From: Aureibacter tunicatorum
Lineage (GTDB): Bacteria > Bacteroidota > Bacteroidia > Cytophagales > Cyclobacteriaceae
DNA: 64,000 bases
Reading direction: 5' to 3'
Assembly: GCF_036492635.1 (NCBI RefSeq)
Contig: NZ_AP025305.1
Span: forward strand, 2,480,001 to 2,544,000
This document shows positions 8,371-17,446 of the stretch, piece after piece. Positions within the stretch are counted from its first letter, which is position 1; the number at the start of each line of letters is the position of its first letter. The position numbers and the translations under genes are program-made. Below the pieces are notes generated by a model. That model had not been told where the DNA came from, made no database searches, and saw only the letters and a program-made list of their open reading frames with translations.

Positions 8371-9543
8371 ATGAAGGCAATAGTGAAAATAATATTCACA
8401 TTATTAACGGCGTCATTTTTTTGCGCTTGCAATATGCTTGAATATGAACCTAATGGATCATTAGGAATTGGCGAACTTAGAATGAGTTTGTCAAACAACA
8501 ATGAAGTTATAGAACTAAGCGCATCATCAAGGAAGTCTGAAAACTTGAACGTTGAAGATTTTAGAGTGCAAGTTAGAGACTCGCATGGGCTTTTGGTAAA
8601 GAATTACGAAAGGTATGGAGAAATGCCCGTTTCAATTGCTTTAAGTGGAGGTAATTATACGATAACAGCAGAGTCAATGCCTGTGCCTAATGCGGGATTT
8701 GATATGCCATATTATTTAGGCGAGAAAGAATTTACAATTACAACTGGTGAAATATCGCAAATTGACTTGGAGTGTACTTTAGGCAACATGATGGTTACTA
8801 TTGATTACGCTGAAGATTTTAATCAATATTTTTCATCATATGAAGCTACAGTATCTAATGGACTTGGTAGTTTAGTTTTTCAAAAATCGGAATCACGAGC
8901 AGGTTATTTTAGCGTCGCTCCATTAACGATAGTTTTGAATGTCGATCCTGTAGATGGAGAAGCATTTGAAAAAGTGTATAAAATAGAAGATGTTGCTCCA
9001 AGGGATTATCATAAGATTGTCTTCAAACCTAGATTAGGACAAGGTGGCGTTGCTCTCGAAATAGAAGTTGATACGAGTACTAATGACAAAGATATTGACA
9101 TAGAGATCCCAAATGATAATGATGAAAATTCTATTGAAGGGATAGGTTTTGATATAAAGGAAGTAGTTCAGGTGGAAAGAGGCATTAAAGACGCGGATGT
9201 CAGAGTATTGATAAATGCTGCCACAGGTATTGACAAACTGGAGATTGAGATAATTTCGGATAAGCTTACACCAGAAGCTTTAGCTGAGCTTAATCTGCAA
9301 AGTGAATTTGATCTCGCGAATTTGGAAAAAGGATCAGAGCTTGAAGCCTCATTGAAAGCTTTGGGCTTTATTGGTGATGAACCGATCAAAGGGCAAACCG
9401 AAGTGGTTTTTGATATAAGCGCGTTTATGGAGCCACTTGGGTTATTTGGACTTGATACTCATGATTTTGTCGTTAGGATGACAGATCTTTCAGGAGAGTC
9501 ATTGCAAGAGACTTTGAGTATTGAAATAGTTGAATCCAAGTAA
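8371..9543 (+). CDS. DUF4493 lipoprotein, short paralogue without PCMD
   Basis: A 390-residue lipoprotein (hydrophobic signal ending FFCAC, lipid Cys at residue 20) 24 bases after the previous gene. It contains the DUF4493-like region, with the same YEATVSNGLG...ESRAGYFSV block as its neighbours, and the second beta-sandwich. It stops there: the Fn3-like and PCMD parts of its two paralogues are missing. The stop is clean, with no visible decayed PCMD sequence before the next gene, so this looks like a natural short form rather than a frameshift. It is probably an envelope partner of the longer lipoproteins. Confidence 0.75.
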   Translation: MKAIVKIIFTLLTASFFCACNMLEYEPNGSLGIGELRMSLSNNNEVIELSASSRKSENLNVEDFRVQVRDSHGLLVKNYERYGEMPVSIALSGGNYTITAESMPVPNAGFDMPYYLGEKEFTITTGEISQIDLECTLGNMMVTIDYAEDFNQYFSSYEATVSNGLGSLVFQKSESRAGYFSVAPLTIVLNVDPVDGEAFEKVYKIEDVAPRDYHKIVFKPRLGQGGVALEIEVDTSTNDKDIDIEIPNDNDENSIEGIGFDIKEVVQVERGIKDADVRVLINAATGIDKLEIEIISDKLTPEALAELNLQSEFDLANLEKGSELEASLKALGFIGDEPIKGQTEVVFDISAFMEPLGLFGLDTHDFVVRMTDLSGESLQETLSIEIVESK

Positions 9544-9550
9544 CGAGGAT

Positions 9551-11710
9551 ATGGAACAGATAATCAAATCCAGTAAGACGGGTTTTAACAGTTTTAAATA
9601 TTTATGCTTAGCTGTTTTATTTCTTTTTCTTGCTTGCAAGGATGAGTCGGAAGAATTTTCGGCAACTTCCTATGGCGTAATGACGATGAGGCTTCATTCG
9701 GGAGACATTTTGATTCCTGTGGAGGATAATAAAGATCATGATGAAGGTTTCAATATGGATATCAATGATTTTAGCGTTGAGATTTACCAAGAAAATGAAG
9801 TTATCCGATTTTTTGAAAAATTTAGCGATATGCCAAAGAGTCTGGATCTGGCAGCAGGTGAATATACTGTTGAAGCTAGTTCTGAAAAGATGATTCCAGC
9901 GATTTTTGAAACGCCTATATTTTCAGGAGAGAAGGAATTTGAAATATTGCCATTTCTTGAAACTCCAGTTGTAGTAAAGTGCTCTATGGCGAATTTTGGA
10001 ATAAAGATAGGCTACTCTGATAAAATCAAACGAGGCTTTGCGACATATAGCACTATTGTCAGCAATCAAGAAGGTGAATTGTTGTTTGATAAAGAGGAAG
10101 AAAGGTATGGCTTTTTCTCAGTGCCTGATAGCAAGCTTTTAAAGCTAAGCTTGCAAATGACAAATACATCAGGTGAAGAATTTTCCAGAAATTTTACTAT
10201 TAAAAATGTCGAGGCAGGCAATATGTATTCTTTGTCGATAGATATTGACAGGCAGGGAGGTTTTGGAGCGTTTAATATCACAGTGAATGAAAGCGTGAAT
10301 AAAAAAGAATGGGAGTTTGAAGTGCCGCTCGAGTTGGGAAGAGCTCCTGAATTAGAAGCTTTGGGCTTTGATTTATCTTCACCTTTGACTTTGAAGGAAG
10401 GAGAAAGCGAGGATGTGATACTATCAGGAGTGTCTGAAGAAGGTTTAAAAAACTTCAACCTTACAGTAAATTCCAAATTTTGGAGAGACAATGATTTGCC
10501 TGTTGAAATCGATTTGGCAAACCTTGCGCCTGAAATCGATACAAAACTGAAAGCTTTGGGTATAGTGTGGACTAAGCCATTGAAAGCCTCGAAGAACTTT
10601 CAGCTAGACCTTAGTCAAATAACAAGCAAACTAACGGCAGCACCTGAGGGAACCCTTGACCATGAATTTATGATATCTTTGGTAGATATAGAAGACCAGC
10701 AGAGTGATTATAAGCTGATAGTAAATGTATTGCCAATGGAAGGGCATGTTGAAACATTGCAAGCTGATGCCTATGCGAAGAGAGCCATATTAAAAGGGAG
10801 GTCTTCATCAACAGATCTAATGTCGCTGGCCTTTGAATATAAAAAAGCAGACGAGCCTTCTTGGTCTGTTAAAAGTGAAGGGCTTTATATAAATAACGAA
10901 GGTGTTATAGAAACTCATATTGAAAATTTGAACCCTGCAACTCAATATGTCTATAGATTTGTCATGGGCTCTAAAACAGGAGAAGAAGTGCAATTTGAGA
11001 CGGAAGAGGCAGCTATGATTCCATTTATGGATTTCTCAACGTGGCATATGAATGGATCTGGCTCTCGGTCTTATTATTTGCCGGGAACCAACCTAAACTC
11101 AACTCCTTGGAGAAGCGGAGACAAGGGATCTTCAGAATTAACCTTCCCCCAATTCATGCAAACTGTTAAACCATTGCCTGATTTGGATAATGCTGAATAT
11201 GCAAGAATGGAAACCAAAGAGGCTTTAGGAATTTTAGCTGCGGGATCATTATTCGTAGGAGAAATCAATGGAAGTGGATTGTCAAATATTAAAATAAATT
11301 TTGGCCATGAATTTTATAGCAGACCTGAAAGCGTTGAATTTGATTACAGATATTTTCCTTCAATATACGACGGCGATAAAGTTGATCAGTGCGATGCATA
11401 TGTATTGCTTCAAGTTCGAGAAGGCAATAAAAGATATAGACTTGCAACAGCATGGCTGAGGTCTGATGAAAGTTTTGAAAATTGGCAGACGCAAGCGTTG
11501 AACTTGGTTTATGGTGATGATAATTCTTTGGAGGATTATATGTTGCCTAAAGTAAATTTCGAAGAAAACCCAGAGGAAGGTTTTTATCATGACAAGCATG
11601 CGAAGCCTACTCATATTTTAGTGGTTTTCTCTTCAAGCGCATTAGGAGCGGAGTTTATTGGCGGGGTCGGAAGCAAACTGGATGTGAAGAATATAAAATT
11701 TAAATATTGA
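9551..11710 (+). CDS. DUF4493/PCMD-type surface lipoprotein
   Basis: 719 residues from the ATG at 9551, preceded by GAGGAT; an upstream ATG at 9530 overlaps the previous gene and is less likely. A lipoprotein signal ends FLAC. The domain order matches the first gene of the locus: DUF4493-like (with YSTIVSNQEG...EERYGFF), second beta-sandwich, Fn3-like segment (about residues 405-480), and C-terminal PCMD (about 485-719). The PCMD has blocks GILAAGSLFVGEI and VLLQVREG, nearly repeated in the fifth gene of the locus. Family knowledge suggests a surface, possibly carbohydrate-related, role; the ligand is unknown. Confidence 0.8.
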   Translation: MEQIIKSSKTGFNSFKYLCLAVLFLFLACKDESEEFSATSYGVMTMRLHSGDILIPVEDNKDHDEGFNMDINDFSVEIYQENEVIRFFEKFSDMPKSLDLAAGEYTVEASSEKMIPAIFETPIFSGEKEFEILPFLETPVVVKCSMANFGIKIGYSDKIKRGFATYSTIVSNQEGELLFDKEEERYGFFSVPDSKLLKLSLQMTNTSGEEFSRNFTIKNVEAGNMYSLSIDIDRQGGFGAFNITVNESVNKKEWEFEVPLELGRAPELEALGFDLSSPLTLKEGESEDVILSGVSEEGLKNFNLTVNSKFWRDNDLPVEIDLANLAPEIDTKLKALGIVWTKPLKASKNFQLDLSQITSKLTAAPEGTLDHEFMISLVDIEDQQSDYKLIVNVLPMEGHVETLQADAYAKRAILKGRSSSTDLMSLAFEYKKADEPSWSVKSEGLYINNEGVIETHIENLNPATQYVYRFVMGSKTGEEVQFETEEAAMIPFMDFSTWHMNGSGSRSYYLPGTNLNSTPWRSGDKGSSELTFPQFMQTVKPLPDLDNAEYARMETKEALGILAAGSLFVGEINGSGLSNIKINFGHEFYSRPESVEFDYRYFPSIYDGDKVDQCDAYVLLQVREGNKRYRLATAWLRSDESFENWQTQALNLVYGDDNSLEDYMLPKVNFEENPEEGFYHDKHAKPTHILVVFSSSALGAEFIGGVGSKLDVKNIKFKY

Positions 11711-11833
11711 TTGCAGAATTGAAAAATATCCCTCTGCAGCATTTTTAAAGCATAATAGATCGACATTCATCACGTTAGTGATTATTTGAATGTATGTGTG
11801 TGTCAGAGCGACATACCTAAAATTTAATGTAAA

Positions 11834-12697
11834 ATGAAAAACTATCTAAGAGTTGCTTTCCTGGTCCCTATTTTAGTGACAGGCTTACTTTTTAATGCTT
11901 TTAGCCAGGAAACTTCAATTCAACAAGATTCTATTCAGGCACCGGAAACTGATCAAAAAGAAGACTTGACTATTGGGGATGTGCTTCCAAGAACTAATTC
12001 TTCTTACAATCCGATTAAAAGTCGGAGAGGAAAATATGACAGAGGAATAAAAAATGTAGTGTTTGTCCCCAAAGGACAATGGCTTACTGGGATGACCTTT
12101 TCTTATTCCGAACATACAAATGATAATTATAAGTTTTTGCTTCTTGATGATTGGTCTGGCAAAGGCTATAATTTCAAGGTCAGCCCATTTTTCGCTTATT
12201 TTTTCAAGGAAAATATGGCTGTTGGCGGGCGGTTTTCATATGACAGGTCATTATTGCAAATTGATGAAATGAAAATTGCCTTGGATGATGATTTAAACAT
12301 CATAATGGAGGATGTGCACAATATAGAACATACTTTTTCTTCTACTGCTTTCATTAGAAATTATCTAAGCATTGGAGATAGCAAGAGGTTTGGTTTATTC
12401 ACGGAAACTAGACTGACCTATGGGTTTGGCCAATCCAAATCATATAGCAAGAATGGCGAGGCCATAGATGGCACATTTACAACCAAGCATACTTTGGAAA
12501 TTGGCGTAGTCCCTGGGATGGTCGCATTTATAAATGATTTTGCGGCTTTGGAAGTGTCTGTAGGGCTTTTAGGTTTCAAGTCCACTTGGATAGATCAAAA
12601 TTCGAATCAAGTCGAGGATGGTTCCAGACAAACGAATTCAGCTAACTTTAGCGTGAATATTTTGCAATTGAACATAGGAGTTGCTTTTTATCTATAA
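11834..12697 (+). CDS. Outer-membrane beta-barrel protein
   Basis: A 287-residue protein with a Sec signal peptide cleaved after about residue 24 (NAFSQ). A Thr/Gln-rich linker follows, then alternating amphipathic strands with aromatic girdles up to a C-terminal IGVAFYL strand. This is the pattern of an 8-10-strand outer-membrane barrel. It lies inside the DUF4493/PCMD gene set (123 bases after the previous gene, 12 before the next), so it is probably the membrane component of that surface system. It is too small for a SusC/TonB-dependent transporter and no SusD-like gene accompanies it. The function is unknown. Confidence 0.72.
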   Translation: MKNYLRVAFLVPILVTGLLFNAFSQETSIQQDSIQAPETDQKEDLTIGDVLPRTNSSYNPIKSRRGKYDRGIKNVVFVPKGQWLTGMTFSYSEHTNDNYKFLLLDDWSGKGYNFKVSPFFAYFFKENMAVGGRFSYDRSLLQIDEMKIALDDDLNIIMEDVHNIEHTFSSTAFIRNYLSIGDSKRFGLFTETRLTYGFGQSKSYSKNGEAIDGTFTTKHTLEIGVVPGMVAFINDFAALEVSVGLLGFKSTWIDQNSNQVEDGSRQTNSANFSVNILQLNIGVAFYL

Positions 12698-12709
12698 TAT
12701 CGATTTAGT

Positions 12710-14074
12710 ATGAAATTTTTCAATAGATTTTTCGTGTTTTCACTTGTCGTCATTCTGTTGTCTTGCATTAAGAATGATATACCATATCCCATTGTCGAAG
12801 GGCAGATATTAGCTTTTGAAGTAAAAGGACAGACAAGCGCCCCTGCAAAAATATATACTGCGGAAAGAAGGGTAGAAGTAGAGGTAGAGCCTGATGTGGA
12901 CTTGACAAAAATAGAAGTTACAACATTGCAAGTGACAGAAGGAGCGACTGTGGTTCCAAGCAAAGAAGAAATTCAAGATTTTTCAAGATCAGTAGTTTAT
13001 ACAGTGACGACTTATCAGGATTATTTATGGGAAGTGTTTGTTCAGCATAAAGTGATCAAAGGCGAATTCACTCAATTTGAGGTGGAGGGGCAATTGTCAT
13101 CAGAAATCATTCCTTCGGAGAACACTATTAAAGTAACTATGCCTGAGGGAACAGATTTAAGCAATCTTAATGTTCTTTCATATGAAGTAAGTCCGGAAGG
13201 GACAACTGTTAATCCTGATCCCAAGATCACAAAAGATTTTTCACAACCTGTGGCTTTCACTCTGACTCCTATTGAAGGAGAAGTTGGAGAGTGGTCGGTT
13301 GAAGTTTGGATAGAAGGCGATCAGCCTGAAGGTAGCCAGATTTTATACTCGGATTTTTCGACTTGGTTTAAAAAGTATGATGACAATAGCCCTGGTGACG
13401 AGTCTAAGACGTATATGTTGCCGGGTATGTATCTGGATGAAACTCCATGGAGATCTTCAGACAAAGGCTCAGCAGAAGTATCTATACCCGTGTTTAGAAA
13501 TACTGTAAGCCCTCAACCAAATATGGAGCAAGCGGAATACGCCCTATTAGAAACAAAAACAGCTATGTTGGGTATTTTAGCATCAGGTTCACTATTTGTC
13601 GGGGAAATAGAAGGCAGTGGTATTTCGGATGTGAATATGAATTTTGGAATTCCATTTACTGACAAGCCAGTGGGCTTTAAGACCTCGTTTACTTATAAAC
13701 CAACAGAATATAGGAATGGAGGACAAACATACATGGATGAATGCGATATTTATGTCCTTTTGCAGGTAAGAGAAGGCGAGGGAGCTAATGAAAAGAGATA
13801 TCGTTTGGCTACGGGCTGGTATCGTTCTTCAGATGAGATTGTGGATTGGAAGGATCTGAATATGCCGTTGACATATGGAGAAAGCAGCGAGCTTGCCGAT
13901 TACATGAGGCCTAAACCTGACGATCAATATTTGCCGGAAGCAGGTTTTTATCATGATAAAAACGCTACTCCAACGCATATTGTAGTTGTCTATGCTTCAA
14001 GTGCTCAAGGATCTTATTTTATAGGAGGAGTAGGTAGCCAGATGAAAGTCAAAGGCTTTGAGTTGTTGTATTGA
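12710..14074 (+). CDS. Lipoprotein with DUF5018-like repeats and C-terminal PCMD domain
   Basis: A 454-residue lipoprotein (signal ending LLSC, Cys at residue 19). Residues about 25-120 and 120-205 are two beta-sandwich repeats of DUF5018 style, each with a GATVVP- or GTTVNP-like motif followed by a DFS(R/Q)PV strand. Residues about 215-454 form a PCMD domain closely similar to that of the third gene of the locus (ASGSLFVGEIEGSG, YVLLQVREG, FIGGVGS). The same C-terminal module is therefore joined to two different N-terminal architectures within one locus. It is the last gene before a strong terminator. Confidence 0.82.
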   Translation: MKFFNRFFVFSLVVILLSCIKNDIPYPIVEGQILAFEVKGQTSAPAKIYTAERRVEVEVEPDVDLTKIEVTTLQVTEGATVVPSKEEIQDFSRSVVYTVTTYQDYLWEVFVQHKVIKGEFTQFEVEGQLSSEIIPSENTIKVTMPEGTDLSNLNVLSYEVSPEGTTVNPDPKITKDFSQPVAFTLTPIEGEVGEWSVEVWIEGDQPEGSQILYSDFSTWFKKYDDNSPGDESKTYMLPGMYLDETPWRSSDKGSAEVSIPVFRNTVSPQPNMEQAEYALLETKTAMLGILASGSLFVGEIEGSGISDVNMNFGIPFTDKPVGFKTSFTYKPTEYRNGGQTYMDECDIYVLLQVREGEGANEKRYRLATGWYRSSDEIVDWKDLNMPLTYGESSELADYMRPKPDDQYLPEAGFYHDKNATPTHIVVVYASSAQGSYFIGGVGSQMKVKGFELLY

Positions 14075-14113
14075 TAAAATGAATTAAAAAGTAATCAAAA
14101 CTTACTATAAACT

Positions 14114-14142
14114 AAAAAAGAGGCGAAAAGCCTCTTTTTTTT
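14114..14142 (+). terminator. Strong terminator ending the DUF4493/PCMD locus
   Basis: An AAAAAGAGGC / GCCTCTTTTT stem closed by a GAAA tetraloop is followed by T residues. The A-run on the other side lets it also serve the convergent menD gene. Confidence 0.9.
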
Positions 14143-14162
14143 ATGAAGTTTGCTTATTTGAT

Positions 14163-15899
14163 TTATTTTTTTTCAGACGTTAATTTGAAATCCGAATTTT
14201 TAATACATCCTTTAAAAAGGTCGAATATTTTTGCGTTAATTGATGAATCGGAATTAACTTCTAGCAGTTTGCAATTTTCTGAAGGCTTAAAAAAATCGAT
14301 TAAGGCTTTATTTAATGAGTTCTCGTCATAGGCATAAGAATAATCCATACTGAAATCCATTGCTGTATTTTGAGCGTTTAAATTTTGACGAGTCTCAAAG
14401 TATTCTTCCAGCTCTTCTTGTTGTGAAGGACCTTTGATTAATCTAAAGATTCCGCCAGCATGATTGTTCATGACTATGACTCTGAGGTTTGCCATAGAGT
14501 AATTATGCCAAAAAGCATTGCGGTCATAGAAAAATGCCATGTCGCCTGTTATAATGATATTCATACGTTCAGGCGTTGCCAATGATATGCCTACAGCAGT
14601 ACTGTTGGACCCGTCGATTCCGCTAGTGCCTCGGTTGCAAAATAACTCAGGAGCATCTGGCTCTAGTCCGATATAATTAGCATAACGTATTGACATGCTA
14701 TTGGAAAGATGGAGCAGAGCAGTGTCAGGAAGAGATTGAATAATCGATTGCAATGAAGAAAACTCTCCCCATTCATTAGCGTTTTTTTGAGAAGCGAAAA
14801 ATTCGTTCTGAGTCATCTTGCACTGCAAGTCTATTGACTTCCAATTATTTTGCAACTCTTCATTCCCTAAATTATCAGAGATCTGAAGCATTTGATTGAA
14901 AAAAGTAAAAGCGTCAGTTCTGATGATCTTCGTCAAGCATTGGAAGGTGTCAGGACAATATCCATCTGTTTGGATATGCCAATGTTTTAAATTCTTTACC
15001 GATCTAAGGTAAAGTTTTAATTGTTTTGATATGACAGACTTTCCAAAGGTGATGATTAATTCGGGTTTAAGAGATTCTTCATTTCGAATTTTATCATTTA
15101 ATAAAAAAGAATCTTGAAGCTTGATGACTTCTTCAGAGTCATGAATATTGCTTAATATATCTCCAAATACAGGGATATTATGAGTCTCAATGAATCTATT
15201 AATCACATTTGAAAACTCAATGTCTTTTTTTCTTTGCCCTGCGATTATGATTGTTTTTTTTGACCGTATTTTTTTAGCGAGCTCTTCTATCTCTTCATCG
15301 CTTAACAATCTGCTGCCTTCGAGCTCTTTTATTATTCGAATATTTTCGCTGGGTTGAAAAGTCTCGTTTTCTTCAGGATAAAATGGTTCTCTTAAGGGGA
15401 TGTTGATATGAACGGGCCCTTTTGGGAATCGTTGGGCTTCAAGAATTGCTTCGTTCATTATACGGTTGATATGCCATTGAGTATTTTCATTGTCATAATC
15501 AATAGGGAGTTCGTAAGAGTTTTTTACATGCTTGCCATAGATGTCTTTTTGTTTTATCGTCTGTCCATCCATTTGATCTAGCCATTCGGAAGGTCTATCC
15601 GCTGTGAGTATGATCAAAGGGATTTGTTGATAAAATGCTTCTGAGACAGCTGGAGCATAGTTGTAAGCGGCCGAGCCTGAAGTGCATGCCAGAACCACTG
15701 GTTTATCATCGTTCAAGGCCATACCCATACCCACGAATGCAGCGGATCTTTCATCGGATAAAGTTTGGCAATTAATTTTAGGATGTCTTGTAAAGGCTAG
15801 TGTCAAAGGAGCTACGCGAGATCCCGGTGACAATACGGCTTTTTCGACCCCATGTTTATGGCATATTTCAGCCAGATCTATAATAGGTTGAAGCAGCAT
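14163..15899 (-). CDS. menD: 2-succinyl-5-enolpyruvyl-6-hydroxy-3-cyclohexene-1-carboxylate synthase
   Basis: A 578-residue ThDP-dependent enzyme of menaquinone synthesis that joins isochorismate and 2-oxoglutarate with loss of CO2. The N-terminal Pyr domain has the MenD signature SPGSRVAPLTLAF (residues 24-36). A DERSAAF segment near residues 49-55 carries the ThDP-activating Glu. The C-terminal PP domain has GDM at 452-454 and NNHAGGIF at 479-486 (diphosphate/Mg2+ site). Full length for the family. It stands alone here without other men genes and converges on the PCMD lipoprotein gene. Its presence implies a menaquinone-based respiratory chain. Confidence 0.95.
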   Translation of the reverse strand: MLLQPIIDLAEICHKHGVEKAVLSPGSRVAPLTLAFTRHPKINCQTLSDERSAAFVGMGMALNDDKPVVLACTSGSAAYNYAPAVSEAFYQQIPLIILTADRPSEWLDQMDGQTIKQKDIYGKHVKNSYELPIDYDNENTQWHINRIMNEAILEAQRFPKGPVHINIPLREPFYPEENETFQPSENIRIIKELEGSRLLSDEEIEELAKKIRSKKTIIIAGQRKKDIEFSNVINRFIETHNIPVFGDILSNIHDSEEVIKLQDSFLLNDKIRNEESLKPELIITFGKSVISKQLKLYLRSVKNLKHWHIQTDGYCPDTFQCLTKIIRTDAFTFFNQMLQISDNLGNEELQNNWKSIDLQCKMTQNEFFASQKNANEWGEFSSLQSIIQSLPDTALLHLSNSMSIRYANYIGLEPDAPELFCNRGTSGIDGSNSTAVGISLATPERMNIIITGDMAFFYDRNAFWHNYSMANLRVIVMNNHAGGIFRLIKGPSQQEELEEYFETRQNLNAQNTAMDFSMDYSYAYDENSLNKALIDFFKPSENCKLLEVNSDSSINAKIFDLFKGCIKNSDFKLTSEKK

Positions 15900-16264
15900 A
15901 TTATGTTACTTTGCGAATTAATTATTTAAAGCTACGAACGTCAAAAGAGCTTTGGTGATTTTTGACAATATTAATTAAAAAATGACAAAAATTGGACTAT
16001 TGACTACTTACATTTTGTATTTGTGATATTAAATTATAATTCAATTTCTTTCATCTTAATTAAAAATTTCTGGTTGTTATCTGCAACATTTTCTATAGTT
16101 ATTTTAAGCCGTATTAATAGCCTTTACTGATTGATCATAGTATTCTATTATCATCCTTAAAAAGAGATGTCATCATTTTTAAAGTAGAGTAGCATCTAAG
16201 TATTATTGTTGTGTTTTTTCGATTATAGATAATCTCCAACAATTCTATAATTCTCTATGTTTTA
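15900..16264. other. Divergent intergenic region, menD / ApbE-like gene
   Basis: 365 AT-rich bases between divergently read genes, presumably holding promoters for both. I find no exact TAnnTTTG box on either strand, no hairpin of note, no tRNA and no ORF that looks coding. Confidence 0.4.
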
Positions 16265-17317
16265 ATGATTATGAAAATAAAATCTATTAAGGTCATGAAA
16301 AATGTATTTCTTACATTTATAGCAGTGTTATGTTATTCAACTGCTTTTTCTCAATTATTCCATAAAGATAAGATCAAACAAAGCGAATTAGAATCCACAT
16401 ACACAGCCAGTGCTGATATTATGGGAACTCATTTTGATTTTGTGGCGATCTCGGATGATAGTAAAGTGGCAAAGTCAGCAATTAGAGATGGGATAAAAGA
16501 AGCTAAAAAAATCGAAAAAGAGATTTCTTCTTGGGATGATCATTCAGAGACGAGCAAGATAAACAAATATGCAGGGAAAAAACCGGTAAAAGTCAGTTCG
16601 GAGCTGTATGCACTTATAGAAAAATGCCTTGAAATATCAGAAATGACAAGTGGAGGTTTTGATATTACAGCGGCTTCATTTGATCAAATTTATAATGAAG
16701 GCAGCAACTCAGGTGATTATAGTAAGTTAGGAGAAGTTGCTAAGAAAGCTAGCTATAAAAATATCATATTGAATCCTGCAAAGAAAACAGTTTATTTAAA
16801 ATACCCTGAAATGAAAATAGGATTTGGCGCGGTAGGAAAAGGGTATGCAGCATCAAAAGTTGCCTCGGTAATGCAGGACGCAGGGGCTGTGGGTGGCTTT
16901 GTCAATGCTGATGGCGATGTGCTTACTTGGGGAACTCAAGCTGATGGAAGTCATTGGAATGTGCATATTCCGGATCATTTAGGTGAAAATAATTCTTTGA
17001 ACAAGCATCACCTTCAAAAACACAGAGCTGTTTCGTATTTACATTCTTCAGAGGATTATATGATGATGAAGGATGAAAAATATTCTGAAGTTGTATGTAC
17101 GGAGACAGGGTACCCTTTTAAAGGACATCAAAATGTAATTGTTGTAGGGAAAGATCCGATTATGACAGATGCGATTTCCACAGCTGTGATGGCTTCACCT
17201 CCCTTGAAAGCCCTTAAGCTGATTAACAATCTTGATGATGTCGAAGGATTGATACGCTCTCATGATGGCAATGTTCACATGAGTGATAACTTTACTTATA
17301 GTTATGAAGATAGATAA
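16265..17317 (+). CDS. apbE: FAD:protein FMN transferase (ApbE family)
   Basis: A 350-residue ApbE-type flavin transferase, which uses FAD to attach FMN covalently to Thr/Ser of exported redox proteins. An N-terminal signal peptide ends around AFSQ; the most likely start is the internal ATG at 16295 (MKNVFLTF), though the upstream ATG is also possible. Family motifs are MGTHFDFVA, the SSWDDHSETSKIN block, GFGAVGKGYAASKV (FAD-binding region), VNADGDVLTWG and the metal-site segment DAISTAVMA near the C-terminus. Probably periplasmic. Typical partners (Nqr or Rnf subunits, flavin reductases) are not in this window. Confidence 0.88.
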   Translation: MIMKIKSIKVMKNVFLTFIAVLCYSTAFSQLFHKDKIKQSELESTYTASADIMGTHFDFVAISDDSKVAKSAIRDGIKEAKKIEKEISSWDDHSETSKINKYAGKKPVKVSSELYALIEKCLEISEMTSGGFDITAASFDQIYNEGSNSGDYSKLGEVAKKASYKNIILNPAKKTVYLKYPEMKIGFGAVGKGYAASKVASVMQDAGAVGGFVNADGDVLTWGTQADGSHWNVHIPDHLGENNSLNKHHLQKHRAVSYLHSSEDYMMMKDEKYSEVVCTETGYPFKGHQNVIVVGKDPIMTDAISTAVMASPPLKALKLINNLDDVEGLIRSHDGNVHMSDNFTYSYEDR

Positions 17318-17364
17318 GTAGGGAAGGTTATTGATCACCATATTTTAAGTTGAAAATATTTATG

Positions 17365-17408
17365 AAAAGTGCATAATAAAAGTGATGTGTTTATTATGCA
17401 CTTTTTTG
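17365..17408 (+). terminator. Long-stem terminator after ApbE-like gene
   Basis: A 16-bp perfect stem (beginning AAAAGTGCATAA) with a 9-base loop and a T run on the plus strand. Its position between convergent genes suggests it serves both. Confidence 0.88.
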
Positions 17409-17446
17409 ATCAGGAAGTTTTAACTAAGCGACAAACCCATTTTGAT

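Noticed and set aside
6208-14074. Classic polysaccharide-utilisation locus
   Set aside because: No SusC/SusD pair, glycoside hydrolase or hybrid two-component/ECF regulator lies in the locus.
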